Shown: positions 22,495 to 33,508 of the stretch, piece by piece
How the letters are laid out: each line of letters starts with the position of its first letter
Position numbering within the stretch: position 1 is the stretch's first letter
Origin: Armigeres subalbatus
Lineage: Eukaryota > Arthropoda > Insecta > Diptera > Culicidae
Assembly: GCF_024139115.2 (NCBI RefSeq)
Contig: NC_085139.1
Coordinates: forward strand, 4,063,533 to 4,127,532
Direction of reading: 5' to 3'
Length of the DNA stretch: 64,000 bases
Made by a program: the position numbers and the translations under genes
Notes under the pieces: model-generated
What the model was told of the DNA's origin: nothing
The model's database searches: none
The model's input: the letters and a program-made list of their open reading frames with translations, nothing else

Positions 22495-23260
22495 CGTTTA
22501 CTGCATTTTCGGCCAGTTGGTTGTCGGCCAAATTAACAGTTCGGCCATGAGTCGTTTTCAGTTAAATTTCATTTTTTCCAATCTATTTTCTATCTTATAA
22601 CCATTTCGGCCAAATCGGCTGGATGGCTTTTGGCTTAACGTGCTATTCAACCAAGGGACATACATGAACTTCGGCCAAACGACGGGAAGGGCCGTTAGGG
22701 GCCCCATACACGCTCCGACATGTTGTACAACTTTGACTCCACCCACAGGAAATTTGGTTCGATCGGAGTAAAGTCGGACCGTCTGTGGGCAAGTTGTACG
22801 ACTGTTGGACAGTACAACTTGCCCACAGACGGTCCGACTTTATTCCGACCGAACCAAATTTCCTGGGGGTGGAGTCAAAGTTGTACAACATGTCGGAGCG
22901 TGTATGGGGCCCCTTAGGACGAAAATCTTCCGCTGAAGACCATTCGGCCGAATGTTATTTGGCTATAACAAATTCATTAGGCCTAAATCCATCTGGTCGA
23001 AAGGACCATTTTTTTGTTTACTTTATTTCAGTGATTTAAAAAAATATATGTTCGTCACACAAACGGAACATTTGGCTGGAATAGACATACGGCCGAAAAA
23101 CTGGTTTAAAAAAACTGGTCCTTTGGCCAAAAAAGTCATTTTACCGAAATATTCGTTTGAGCAAAAGGCCATTCGACCGAACGGGTTGACATTTTTGGGC
23201 ATATTACCCGTACATCAAATAATATTTTTGGTCGTATGACCCACCCGTTCGGCAAAATTA
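22495..23260. repeat. TTTGGCCGAAA-type array split by a MITE
   Basis: TTTCGGCCAGTTGG, TTCGGCCATGAG and ATTCGGCCGAATG style units run from 22495 to 22694. They resume at about 22917 to 23260, interrupted by the Harbinger-like element. There is no coding content. Confidence 0.7.
22695..22916. mobile_element. Harbinger-like palindromic MITE
   Basis: The element 22698-22913 consists of two 102 bp arms (22698-22799 and 22812-22913) around a 12 bp spacer. The terminus is GGGGCCCCATACACGCTCCG. It is flanked by TTA on both sides (22695-22697 and 22914-22916), the three-base target of the PIF/Harbinger superfamily. Arm identity is very high, which suggests recent origin or constraint. No ORF is real here. 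Confidence 0.85.
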
Positions 23261-23413
23261 ATCTTTCTTTCAAATTTTCATTTTTCTCAAGTTTTGGAAT
23301 AATTTTAAATTGTATTTCCTGTCGAATTTTGAAAAAATCAATCAAAATACAAAAACAAATAAATTAATGATTTCGTGTGTATTACTTCTACGTGAAGTTA
23401 AACGATTTACAAT

Positions 23414-23720
23414 GATATGGAAATGCTAATATCATCTTCCAAATTCGGACGTACATGTTCATGATAGCATTAGAGGCGAAAGTATAGAATTGATAGTTCC
23501 GTTAGGATACGGCAGGCATGAAGAATGTTTTTATAGAAGTCGATTTGAAAGCGAGCGGAGGCATCACAAATATTTCCGCTCGCTTTCAAATCGACTTCTA
23601 TAAAAACATTCTTCATGCCTGCCGTATCCTAACGGAAATATCAATTCTATACTTTCGCCTCTAATGCTATCATGAACATGTACGTCCGAATTTGGAAGAT
23701 GATATTAGCATTTCCATATC
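23414..23720. mobile_element. 307 bp near-perfect palindrome
   Basis: The arms 23414-23559 and 23575-23720 (146 bp each) are complementary with hardly a mismatch (one seen near 23488) around a 15 bp spacer. The terminus is GATATGGAAATGCTAATATC. No convincing target duplication was found beyond a possible CAA. This may be a foldback MITE, or an inverted duplication whose transcript would form long double-stranded RNA. Confidence 0.85.
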
Positions 23721-24240
23721 ACAAAAACAAATGTTTATTTTGCTTATTTATGCGCCACATACATATTGTGTATAGGTATCGGTGTTAGCTTTATCTCCAT
23801 ATATACGCCGAAGGGTGTGCATGGTGTTGACATTCTGTCAGTTGTGGTTCATTTGTTACGCGCGGTAGAAGAATATTGAAATCACTGGCGGTGCCAGAGT
23901 CTGGGCAACGGTAGGATACCAGCAATTTTGGCGTTCATTGCTAATTTGGCGTCAGCAAGAAGAACTATCATAATTGGAAAGGTTAATCAGTTGAACGATT
24001 AATCAGTTAGAACGTTTTCTTGGCGTTTCAAATATTTCAAAATTTAAATTGTATTTTTCGCCTCGAAATTGTTTGAAATTTGTTATAAAAGTCTCTAGTA
24101 ATTACCTATTTGAAAAAAAAAACTTTCATTTTTTTTTGAAAAACTTTTTTAGAAAATTTTTTAGACATTGTTTTGTTACACTGTTTAACTTTTAGGGGAA
24201 CTGTTCCGGAATTTCAATTTCATAGAAAATCTAGTAGTTC
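23721..24240. other. Unassigned AT-rich stretch
   Basis: No gene was seen. Sequence near 23780-23940 is less AT-rich and unique-looking, without a recognisable ORF. Confidence 0.4.
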
Positions 24241-24620
24241 TGTCAGAACTTGTACCAAGATTTCTAGGACGAAATTGTAGGAATTTGCAAACGGAAGAAA
24301 TTTTCAAAGGAACTACTGATGGAAATTCCATCATTCTTAAAATTCTCCAAGAATTTCTTTAAACATTTCTCCAACAATTCCTTAAGAACTTCCCTTAGGA
24401 ATTCATATGGAAATTCCTCAAACAATTTATCCAGAAATTTCTTCGAAAATTCCATAAAAAAATTCTCACAATTAAGAGGAATACTTACTGATTTTTTGAG
24501 GAATTCCTTCGGTAATTATTTTAGGAATTTCTAAAATAATTCTCCAAGTATTCCTTCGAATATTCTTCCAGATTTTTTTTTCCGAAGGTTACTCTAGTAA
24601 TTCTTGAATTTTTCATGAGC
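24240..24620. repeat. GAATTTCC-type degenerate array
   Basis: Words such as AAGAATTTCTTT, GGAATTCATATGG and GAAATTCCTCAA recur at about 15 bp. This is the AT-rich version of the family at 1240-2192. It continues after the hAT-like insertion at 25084. Confidence 0.65.
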
Positions 24621-25083
24621 CAGGGTTGGTTCGCTCTGAGGAGTATTCAAGAGAAGGTGTAAAAACTTCTCTTTTCTCGATCTGTTATCCGAGTGTATTG
24701 TGCAGAAATTCACTTTATCTTTGTATGAAGGAGCGTGCGTAGTACCTACTCTTCGTCGCACAAGTCCACAAGTGTAAAGAATACAGGAAAATGGTAATTT
24801 CCTGTTTACCAAAATTCATATTGCATACATTTAGGCTATATTCTAAATCTTCCATGTTAATACGCTGTTGTGAGCGGCTAAACATAGCCATAAACCATTT
24901 TACACACAATATCAAAACACACGCGACCGAAAATATTCTCACTCTTTATCGATCATGTTTCTCTCGGCTTCAATCGGACGTACGTGTGAACGCTTTCGAG
25001 TGTGATTCAATACACTTCTTTTTATTTGTAAAATCTCTACACATTTCAAGACGAAGTGTGAGAAACGACCAACCCTGATGAGC
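24615..25083. mobile_element. 457 bp hAT-like MITE
   Basis: The element 24621-25077 ends in CAGGGTTGGT on both strands, a hAT-like terminus. ATGAGC lies immediately outside each end (24615-24620 and 25078-25083). Only 6 of an expected 8 duplicated bases match, so the duplication has decayed or this is a related superfamily. The core has no transposase. Confidence 0.7.
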
Positions 25084-25260
25084 TCTAGAAAGATATTCTT
25101 GGAATCCCTTCAAAATTTCCTTTAGGAATTTCTTCAGACATTACTTCGGAAAATCCTTTAGCAGCTCATCCAGATCTTTCTTTAGGCTATCGGAAATTCC
25201 TTTAAAAATTCTTTCGATAATATCTTCAGAAATTCAGTCTGACATTTTTTAGGAATATTT
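25084..25260. repeat. GAATTTCC-type degenerate array, continuation
   Basis: TTTCCTTTAGGAATTTCTTCAG-like words continue the array interrupted at 24620. There is no coding content. Confidence 0.6.
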
Positions 25261-25354
25261 CACACAGGAAAATGCATGAAAGGTAAACCACTAAGTTCTC
25301 AGCATCGTCTATCGCTAAATAACTAAGAATAAGGATCCAACACTGAATATATAA

Positions 25355-25794
25355 TTTGGAGAGCCCTCGAAAAATGAGCATGAACATGAGCATGATGACC
25401 GTGCATTTCGTAATCGCTACTCTGTGATTGACCACTACAATCGCGATTGTACAGGGAACCAATGGATGGAAGCATGTGATCTGCTATCCAGCCTCAATGT
25501 GTACAGCCCGAGAGCTCTAGTATTTTAAATGGTCGATAACGGCGCTGGCCACGTCCTCAGGATCTAGCGGGGATGGGAAGGAATTGATGATGCAATCATT
25601 CGTCCATTGCAAGCCGAGAAAACCTCTGCACTCACTAGCCAAGTTGTAGCCATAGCTAGAACATGAGAAATATTTGGAAATAAATAAATAGGAGGAATGT
25701 AACGGGCCTGGGATTGAACACTCGACCTCCTGCGTATGAGGCAGAAGTGGGAGTCATATGACCACCAAGCCCTAGTTTGGAGAGTCCCCGAGAA
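25355..25794 (-). mobile_element. tRNA(Met)-headed SINE with ATGCTC tail
   Basis: The minus-strand element runs 25775 to 25374. Its head (25704-25775) folds like a tRNA. There is an A-box-like TGGTGGTCATATGA, then an anticodon arm with TCTGC/GCAGG stem and loop CTCATAC (anticodon CAT after the conserved T33), then the B-box region GTTCAATCCC. The body ends in ATGCTC-type hexamers at 25374-25400. A 19 bp duplication with a few differences flanks it (25355-25373 and 25776-25794). The body resembles the 3' end of the element at 8600-9352. Confidence 0.78.
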
Positions 25795-25846
25795 ATCTTG
25801 CAATAATTTCGTTAAAATGCCTCTAATCCCTAAATCCCTCCCTATG

Positions 25847-26480
25847 CCTTAGGGCAGAGGTTCCCAAACTTTTTGGATATGCGACCCTCCTAGCAGAATC
25901 CCATATTGCTTGCGACCCACCAGTTACCAAATGCATTGATTTTGTGAAATTAGATAAAAATGAGTTCTCGTTAGAATCGACAAATTATAATAAATTGCTT
26001 TTTATCCTATCATTGTATTTGTCAAAATTCCGTCAATTTTTTTAATTGGATTTGGATGGGATTTGAATTGAATTTGGGTTGGATTTGGATTGGATTTAAA
26101 ATTTAATCAGATTGGATTTCGATTTGATGAGAATTAGATTTGGATTGGAGTTGAATTAGATTTGGATTGGATTTTAAATAGTTTTGGATTAGATTTAGAT
26201 TGGATTCGAATTGGATTAGGATTGGTTTTGGATTGTATAAGACTTCTTTCTACTTGCCCAAATATCGTGTAACAAAAGAAAGGCCATTGACCTCATCAGG
26301 TTTGTTGTTCTTCAATCACGCAATCATTACTTAGATCCTAACTCAAAATATGGAATAGATTTGTGGGACAAATTAGTAACAAAATTATTAATTAAGATTT
26401 GTCTTTCGCGACCCACCACTGAACAGCCCACGACCCCCCTGGGGGTCGCGACCCACAGTTTGGGAACCCCTGCCTTAAGG
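25847..26480. mobile_element. 618 bp hAT-like non-autonomous element
   Basis: The element 25855-26472 has termini CAGAGGTTCCCAAACTTTTT and CAGGGGTTCCCAAACTGTGG, the CAGRGGTTCCCAAAC end known from hAT elements. Its flanks CCTTAGGG (25847-25854) and CCTTAAGG (26473-26480) agree at 7 of 8 positions. The centre (26045-26240) is a degenerate TTGGAT hexamer array. No transposase is present. Confidence 0.85.
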
Positions 26481-26489
26481 GTTTTCATC

Positions 26490-26935
26490 GGGAGCTATTT
26501 TATATTTTAATAGATTTCCGGAAAATTGAAGTAGTATTATGAAGGATCACCCGAACAAAATTTTCAAAACAAATTGCTTTAGTCTTTTTGTATGGTTTTA
26601 CTAAAGATATTTTCGGAGAAATCCTCAGAGGATTTTTCGATGAGATCCTGAAGGGATGTTCGAAACGAAACTCTTACAGAATTTCAAACGAATTACTAAA
26701 GGTATTTCCGAAATTATTTCTAGAAAATAATTTCTAAAGGAAATTCTGAAAGAATTTTCAAAGGAATTTCCGAACAAATACCAACTGAAACTACCGAAGA
26801 ACTTTTTGATTTTCTTCAGGAATTCTTTCATAAATTCCTCCCAAATGGTTCGAAAGTTTCTTCGAGATTTATAAAAATTGAAGCAAAATATTTTTTTCAG
26901 AACAATTTTGGCGTAATTACTCAAATTTCAGGGAA
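26490..26935. repeat. GAATTTCC-type degenerate array
   Basis: AGGAATTTCCGAA, GAAATTCTGAAAGAATTTTC and similar words recur. Open frames on the minus strand are low-complexity and not credible proteins. Confidence 0.6.
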
Positions 26936-26939
26936 AATA

Positions 26940-29800
26940 TTCAACATAATGGGGCGCGTGCCCCAGCTTATGTCACAGATTATTCCTACCTGAAAAAGAA
27001 CATACATTCGATAATTTCTAAAAACATGAAAGCCTATTATTGACATTTCGAATCAAACTTTCCACCGCTGTTTTCCAGCGATAGAAACACAAAATCCACT
27101 CACGCAAATGCTGACATCATTAGCAGGTGTCTGGGTCTTGTCTTTGGGTGGATGGGTTTCATTTCTTCTCTGATTGATCACTACGTACGGCGCGCGGAAA
27201 GCATTTCTAATGAAAAGTGAATGGACAGAAAACGCAACGGTGGCTAATCACATCGACCGAAGCGCATGGAAAGAAAGTTTATTTTCCAGCAAGTTTTTTT
27301 TTCTGCTTCAATCCAAGTGCATTGTACAGAGCAGTGGTGCAAAAGCTGGCCCTCTCTGTCGATTTTCTACAATTTGTATAATAATTAGAAGCAAGTTATT
27401 AAATTTCAGCGTCTTATTAAAATTTAATTGGAAAATAGTTGAGGTTCTGTTCATTACGATTCAAATCACGTATGGATATAAAGATTTTCTGATCAATTTG
27501 TTCATGTTTTTTAGTCGGGTGCGCAGAAACCCAACATGAATCCGAAAATATGTTACTTCACTACTCAGCATTAGAATTGCAAAATCCAACTGATAATTTC
27601 GAACAAGGCCTGATATGTTTAGCTAGTCATAAATAGTTATTGAAGAGAATAAATTTGTTGACAACAGCTGATAGCATTCTTGATTCATTGATAACGTTGT
27701 TAGTTCCGAAACCATTAGCTGTTATTTATATTTCAGTAGCACCAATATTCCATTTGGTATGAGAATTGAGAACCCCTTCAATGTAGAGCATTTTATCTCA
27801 AGGTTAAACATCCAGTGGAGATCATTGTTTGCGGATCGCACGCACCAGACTGAGGACGGTGGAAAACGGAGGAGGGGCGAAGATCAAGAAACGTCAAACC
27901 AATTTTCTACTCGATCGAAACAAAGCAACCAAAGCTCGTTTCCACGGGGTGATCGGGAGGAGAAAACACCTTAACCGTACTGTATGGAAATGATGTCGGG
28001 GTACTTACATGAATCGGCGGGCACGTTCACTTTCGGATTAAATGCGAATCTGCTCGGATGACAGTGTGGTATGATTTCTACTCTACTTTTCTCCCACATA
28101 ATTTGCGGTTAACCGTTGGCTGTGTCGACAATGTAGTCACAAAGTACCGAGGGCGCCCTTCTTCAATGTCACGCCGGTTTCGGCGGATGGGCTTGACAGT
28201 TCACACCCCTTGCGAGGCAGTAGGCCACGTCGCTACATTTTTTGGACCGCGATTGCTGGGTGATCTTTTCGGACGAGATAAAATTTGAAACGCTTCCAAC
28301 TCCCGGACCGAGGAAAATGCACTTTTCTCTAAGCATATGGACGCTTCCCTACAGTAGCACGCTCTAGAAATCATTCGAGTTGCGGATCATAATTTTCATA
28401 TTTTCTAAATGAATGCTAAATTTGCTGCCTCCTACCCGTGACACCCCCTACATATGGGTTTGATTGTACCATGCGAGGAATTGTTGCAATTATGGTGATG
28501 TCGAATCGCTAATCGAAGGTCCGTCATGGCCAGTCGGAACTAAGAAATTAGTGAATTGTTGTCCGCGTTGTTCAGTCAGCAAGCGGGTGCACTTGCACCG
28601 CACTAGCGCGTCCCCCAGACTACTGCCCAGTGCCCACTGCATCGAATGGCGACGCACTGAATCGCGGTTGCACAATGGTGTATTTGGGGGATTCATGGAA
28701 ACCCTTGAGCATCGGTTGCAGAAAATAGTTCTTGTTATACACTATCCCAGTAAGGCAGAGAATTGTTTCAGAAAAAAACATTTCTTTTAGAAATTAAATC
28801 ATAAAGCTTTCAAATTTATTAAAAATTTATGGAAAAAAAATCTTGGCTTAACAGAGTTATGCCAAGGTAGGGGATTTAATTTCCCTCGCTAACTACGCCG
28901 ATTGAGCTGCATATTTAGTGCATAAAAAATAGTGCGCTTGCAACTGGGCGGCTTATGACGATGACGACGACTGGAAAGCTTACAGCAGTTGGAGCGAATT
29001 GCAATGCTCTAACGCGCTCATGCACCGCGCGAGCCGACCGTTCATTGCCTGTGAAGTATTGGAATGGATGTACTTGGCAAGGTACGTTACACCGCATATT
29101 CGCTGCTGGCTGCTGCTGCTCCATTATCGGTACTACTAACTGCAGTTTGTGATGTTTTATGTTCACTGCAAGGTTGAATTTTTCTGTTAGATTCCGGTGC
29201 TTTGGACGGCTGTTGGCTGCTTTTACGAGGACTGCAGCGATGAAGTTCATTGATTTAAATGGAAAATTAGATTATGAATTCATATGTCTATCGTTTTCCC
29301 CTGGCGTTGAAGAGTATTGGTTTCAAGAGCAAGTTTATTATTTGAATAGCTGTTAGGAGATTTTTGTATAGTTTTTCCAATACTCTAAGTACGTAACCGT
29401 ATCATTTAGTCATTTTACAATAATCTTTTCCAGAGAACGAAGTATGTTGAATAATGTGGTGGGCGCGATGGTTGTTTTACAGCTTTGTCTAACAGTATAT
29501 TATTTGCCAAAGACAGCATATTAAGGTTTTCAACCCGGGGTACATGTATCCCTGGAGGTATGTTCACTGGCCCTAAGGGATACGGCGAATGTGTTACAAT
29601 TGAAATAAAAACTTATTGATAAAGATATGAAAATTATGAAATTTTTTATTCCTAAACTTTGCATTGTACAAAGTATTCATGGCGATCAGAATATCACCTA
29701 TTGAATCCTGCCTACCACATCCTAGTCTAGTGGATGAAGAGATGTGGGCAAAAGATCAAAAAGACAAAACGTCGAGTGACTGAAATCTAGAATCTTAAGA
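26940..29800. other. Largely unique 2.8 kb segment, no gene proven
   Basis: This is one of the few transposon-poor stretches. Parts at 27760-28300, 28440-28700 and 28920-29250 are less AT-rich and non-repetitive. Open frames of 60-120 codons occur on both strands but none shows a domain, and the longer ones overlap in antisense. Regulatory or non-coding exon sequence of a host gene is possible. Confidence 0.35.
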
Positions 29801-29804
29801 TTTG

Positions 29805-32800
29805 AAAGCCTTCATTTTAGAGGCATGAAGGCCTTTTTTTCGAGAGGCTCGGAAGCCTCCTTTCAAGAGGCTCGGAAGCCTCCTTTCAAGAGGCTCGGAA
29901 GCCTCCTTTCAGGAGGCCCGGAAGCCTCCTTTCAAGAGGCCCGGAAGCCTCCTTTCAAGAGGCCCGGAAGCCTCCTTTCAAGAGGCCCGGAAGCCTCCTT
30001 TCAAGAGGCCCGGAAGCCTCCTTTCAAGAGGCCCGGAAGCCTCCTTTCAAGAGGCCCGGAAGCCTCCGTTCAAGAGGCCCGGAAGCCTCCTTCCAAGAGG
30101 CCCGGAAGCCCCCTTCCAAGAGGCCCGGAAGCCTCCTTTCAAGAGGCCCGGAAGCCTCCTTTCAAGAGGCTCGGAAGCCTCCTTTCAAGAGGCTCGGAAG
30201 CCTCCTTTCAAGAGGCTCGGAAGCCTCCTTTCAAGAGGCCCTGGAAGCCTCCTTTCAAGAGGCCCTGGAAGCCTCCTTTCAAGAGGCCCGAAGCCTCCTT
30301 TCAAGAGGCCCGGAAGCCTCCTTTCAAGAGGCCCGGAAGCCTCCTTTCAAGAGGCCCGGAAGCCTCCTTTCAAGAGACCCGGGAGCCGCCCTTCAAGAGA
30401 CTCCGGAGCCTCCTTTCCAGAGCGACGGAAGCCTCCTTCCAGGAGGCCCGGAAGCCTCCTTTCCAGAGGCCCGGAAGCCTCCTTTCAAGAGGCCAGGAAG
30501 CCTCCTTTCAAGAGGGCCCGGAAGCCTCCTTTCAAGAGGCCCGGAAGCCTCCTTTCAAGAGGCCCTGGAAGCCTCCTTTCAAGAGGCCCGAAGCCTCCTT
30601 TCAAGAGGCCCGGAAGCCTCCTTTCAAGAGGGCCCGGAAGCCTCCTTTCAATAGGCCTGGAAGCCTCCTTTCAAGAGGCCCGGAAGCCTCCTTTCAAGAG
30701 GCCCGGAAGCCTCCTTTCAAGAGGCCCGGAAGCCTCCTTTCAAGAGGCCCGGAAGCCTCCTTTCAAGAGGCCCGGAAGCCTCCTTTCAAGAGGCCCGGAA
30801 GCCTCCTTTCAAGAGGCCTGGAAGCCTCCTTTCAAGAGGCCCGGAAGCCTCCTTTCAAGAGGCCCGGAAGCCTCCTTCCAAGAGGCCCGGAAGCCTCCTT
30901 TCAAGAGGCCCGGAAGCCTCCTTTCAAGAGGCCTGGAAGCCTCCTTGCAAGAGGCCCGGAAGCTTTCTTTCAAGAGGCTCGGAAGCTTTCTTTCAAGAGG
31001 CCCGGAAGCCTCCTTTCAAGAGGCCCGGAAGCCTCCTTTCAAGAGGCCCGGAAGCCTCCTTTCAAGAGGCCTGGAAGCCTCCTTTCAAGAGGCCCGGAAG
31101 CCTCCTTTCAAGAGGCCCGGAAGCCTCCTTTCAAGATACCTGGAAGCCTCCTTTCAAGAGGCCCTGAAGCTTTCTTTCAAGAGGCCCGAAGCCTCCTTTC
31201 AAGAGGCCTGGAAGCCTCCTTTCAAAGAGGCCCGGAAGCCTCCTTTCAAGAGGCCCGAAAGCCTCCTTTCAAGGGCCCGGAAGCCCTCCTTTCAAGAGGT
31301 CCGGAAGCCTCCTTTCAAGAGGCCCGGAAGCCTCCTTTCAAGAGGCCCGGAAGCCTCCTTTCAAGAGGCCCGGAAGCCTCCTTTCAAGAGGCCCGAAGCC
31401 TCCTTTCAAGAGGCTCAGAAGCCTCCTTTCAAAGGCCTGGAAGCCTCCTTAAGAGGCTCCCAGCCTCCTTTCAAGAGGCCTCAAGCCTCCTTTCAAGAGG
31501 CCCGGAAGCCTCCTTTCAAGAGGCTCAGGAAGCCTCCTTTCAAGAGGCTCTGGAAGCCTCCTTTCAAGAGGCCTGGAAGCCTCCTTTCAAGAGGCTCGGA
31601 AGCCTCCTTTCAAGAGGCCTGGAAGCCTCCTTTCAAGAGGCCTGGAAGCCTCCTTTCAAGAGGCCTGGAAGCCTCCTTCAAGAGGCCTGGAAGCCACCTT
31701 TCAATAGGCTGGAAGCCTCCTTTCAAGAGGCCAGAGCCTCCTTTCAAGAGGCCCGGAAGCCTCCTTTCAAGAGGCCCGAAGCCTCCTTTCAAGAGGCCCG
31801 AAGCCTCCTTTCAAGAGGCCCGGAAGCCTCCTTTCAAGAGGCCCGGAAGCCTCCCTTCAAGAGGCCCAGGAAGCCTCCTTTCAAGAGGCTCTGGAAGCCT
31901 CCTTTCAAGAGGCCTGGAAGCCTCCTTTCAAGAGGCTCTGGAAGCCTCCTTCAAGAGGCTCGGAAGCCTCCTTTCAAGAGGCCTGGAAGCCTCCTTTCAA
32001 GAGGCTCGGAAGCCTCCTTTCAAGAGGCTGGAAGCCTCCTTTCAAGAGGCTCAGAAGCCTCCTTTCAAGAGGCCAGGAAGCCTCCTTTCAAGAGGCCCGG
32101 AAGCCTCCTTTCAAGAGGCCTGGAAGCCTCCTTTCAAGAGGCCCGCAAGCCTCCTTTCAAGAGGCCCAAGCCTCCTTTCAAGAGGCCCGGCCTCCTTTCA
32201 AGAGGCTCAGGAAGCCTCCTTTCAAGAGGCTCAGAAGCCTCCTTTCAAGAGGCCTGGAAGCCTCCTTCAAGAGGCCTGGAAGCCTCCTTTCAAGGAGGCC
32301 TCAGAAGCCTCCTTTCAAGAGGCTCGGAAGCCTCCTTTCAAGAGGTCAGCCTCCTTTCAAGAGGCTCAAGCCTCCTTTCAAGGGGCTGGAAACCTGCCTT
32401 CAAGAGGCTCGGAAGCCTCCTTTCAAGAGGCTCGGAAGCCTCCTTCAAGAGGCTCGGAAGCCTCCTTTCAAGAGGCTCAGGAAGCCTCCTTCAAGAGGCT
32501 CCAGCCTCCTTTCAAGAGGCCAGAGCCTCCTTTCAAGAGGCTCAGGAAGCCTCCTTTCAAGAGGCTCAGGCCTCCTTTCAAGAGGCCCAAGCCTCCTTTC
32601 AAGAGGCTCGGAAGCCTCCTTTCAAGAGGCTCAGAGCCTCCTTTCAAGAGGCCCAGCCTCCTTTCAAGAGGCTCAGAGCCTCCTTCAAGAGGCTCAGGAA
32701 GCCTCCTTTCAAGAGGCTCAGGAAGCCTCCTTTCAAGAGGCTCAAGCCTCCTTTCAAGAGGCTCAGCCTCCTTTCAAGAGGCTCAGAAGCCTCCTTTCAA

Positions 32801-33508
32801 GAGGCCTGGAAGCCTCCTTTCAAGAGGCTCAGCCTCCTTCAAGAGGCCTCAGGAAGCCTCCTTTCAAGAGGCCAAAGCCTCCTTCAAGAGCCTCAGCCTT
32901 TCAAGCTCAGGCCTCCTTCAAGAGGCTCCGGAAGCCTCCTTTCAAGAGGCTCAGAAGCCTCCTTTCAAGAGGCCTGGAAGCCTCCTTCAAGAGGCTCAGG
33001 CCTCCTTTCAAGAGGCTCAGAAGCCTCCTTCAAGAGGCTCAGAAGCCTCCTTTCAAGAGGCTCAGAAGCCTCCTTTCAAGAGGCTCAGAGCCTCCTTTCA
33101 AGAGGCCAGGAAGCCTCCTTTCAAGAGGCTCAGGAAGCCTCCTTTCAAGAGGCTCAGAAGCCTCCTTTCAAGAGGCCTGGAAGCCTCCTTTCAAGAGGCC
33201 TGGAAGCCTCCTTTCAAGAGGCTCAGCCTCCTTCAAGAGGCCTGGAAGCCTCCTTTCAAGAGGCTCAGAAGCCTCCTTTCAAGAGGCTCAAGAAGCCTCC
33301 TTTCAAGAGGCTCAGAGCCTCCTTTCAAGAGGCTAGGAAGCCTCCTTTCAAGAGGCTAAAGCCTCCTTTCAAGAGGCTAGAAGCCTCCTTTCACGAGGCT
33401 ATGAAGCCTCCTTTCAAGAGGCTAGGAAGCCTCCTTTCAAGAGGCTAGGAAGCCTCCTTTCAAGAGGCTAGGAAGCCTCCTTTCAAGAGGCTCGGAAGCC
33501 TCCTTTCA
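29805..33508 (+). repeat. 23 bp minisatellite array, about 160 copies
   Basis: Each unit is GAGGC, six bases (mostly CCCGGA or a variant), GCCTC, then CTTTCAA. The unit length is 23 bp, not divisible by three. None of its three forward frames has a stop, so a frame stays open from 29825 to 33448 (1207 codons) whatever the indels. Translation merely cycles through EASFQEARKPPFKRPGSLL-type words. Spacer variants are regional: CCCGGA dominates on the left, CCTGGA and CTCGGA in the middle, CTCAGA then CTAGGA on the right. Units become shorter and more ragged from about 31190. Confidence 0.95.

Noticed and set aside
25704..25775. Functional tRNA-Met gene
   Set aside because: It lacks a matching acceptor stem and is joined to a SINE body with flanking duplications.
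28915..29250. 111-codon minus-strand ORF
   Set aside because: It overlaps a plus-strand frame, and no domain or codon signal supports it.
30945..33359. A second 804-residue overlapping frame
   Set aside because: This is the same minisatellite read in a shifted frame.
29825..33448. A 1207-residue repetitive protein
   Set aside because: It is the read-through of a 23 bp tandem repeat without stops in any forward frame. There is no non-repeat domain or gene signal.
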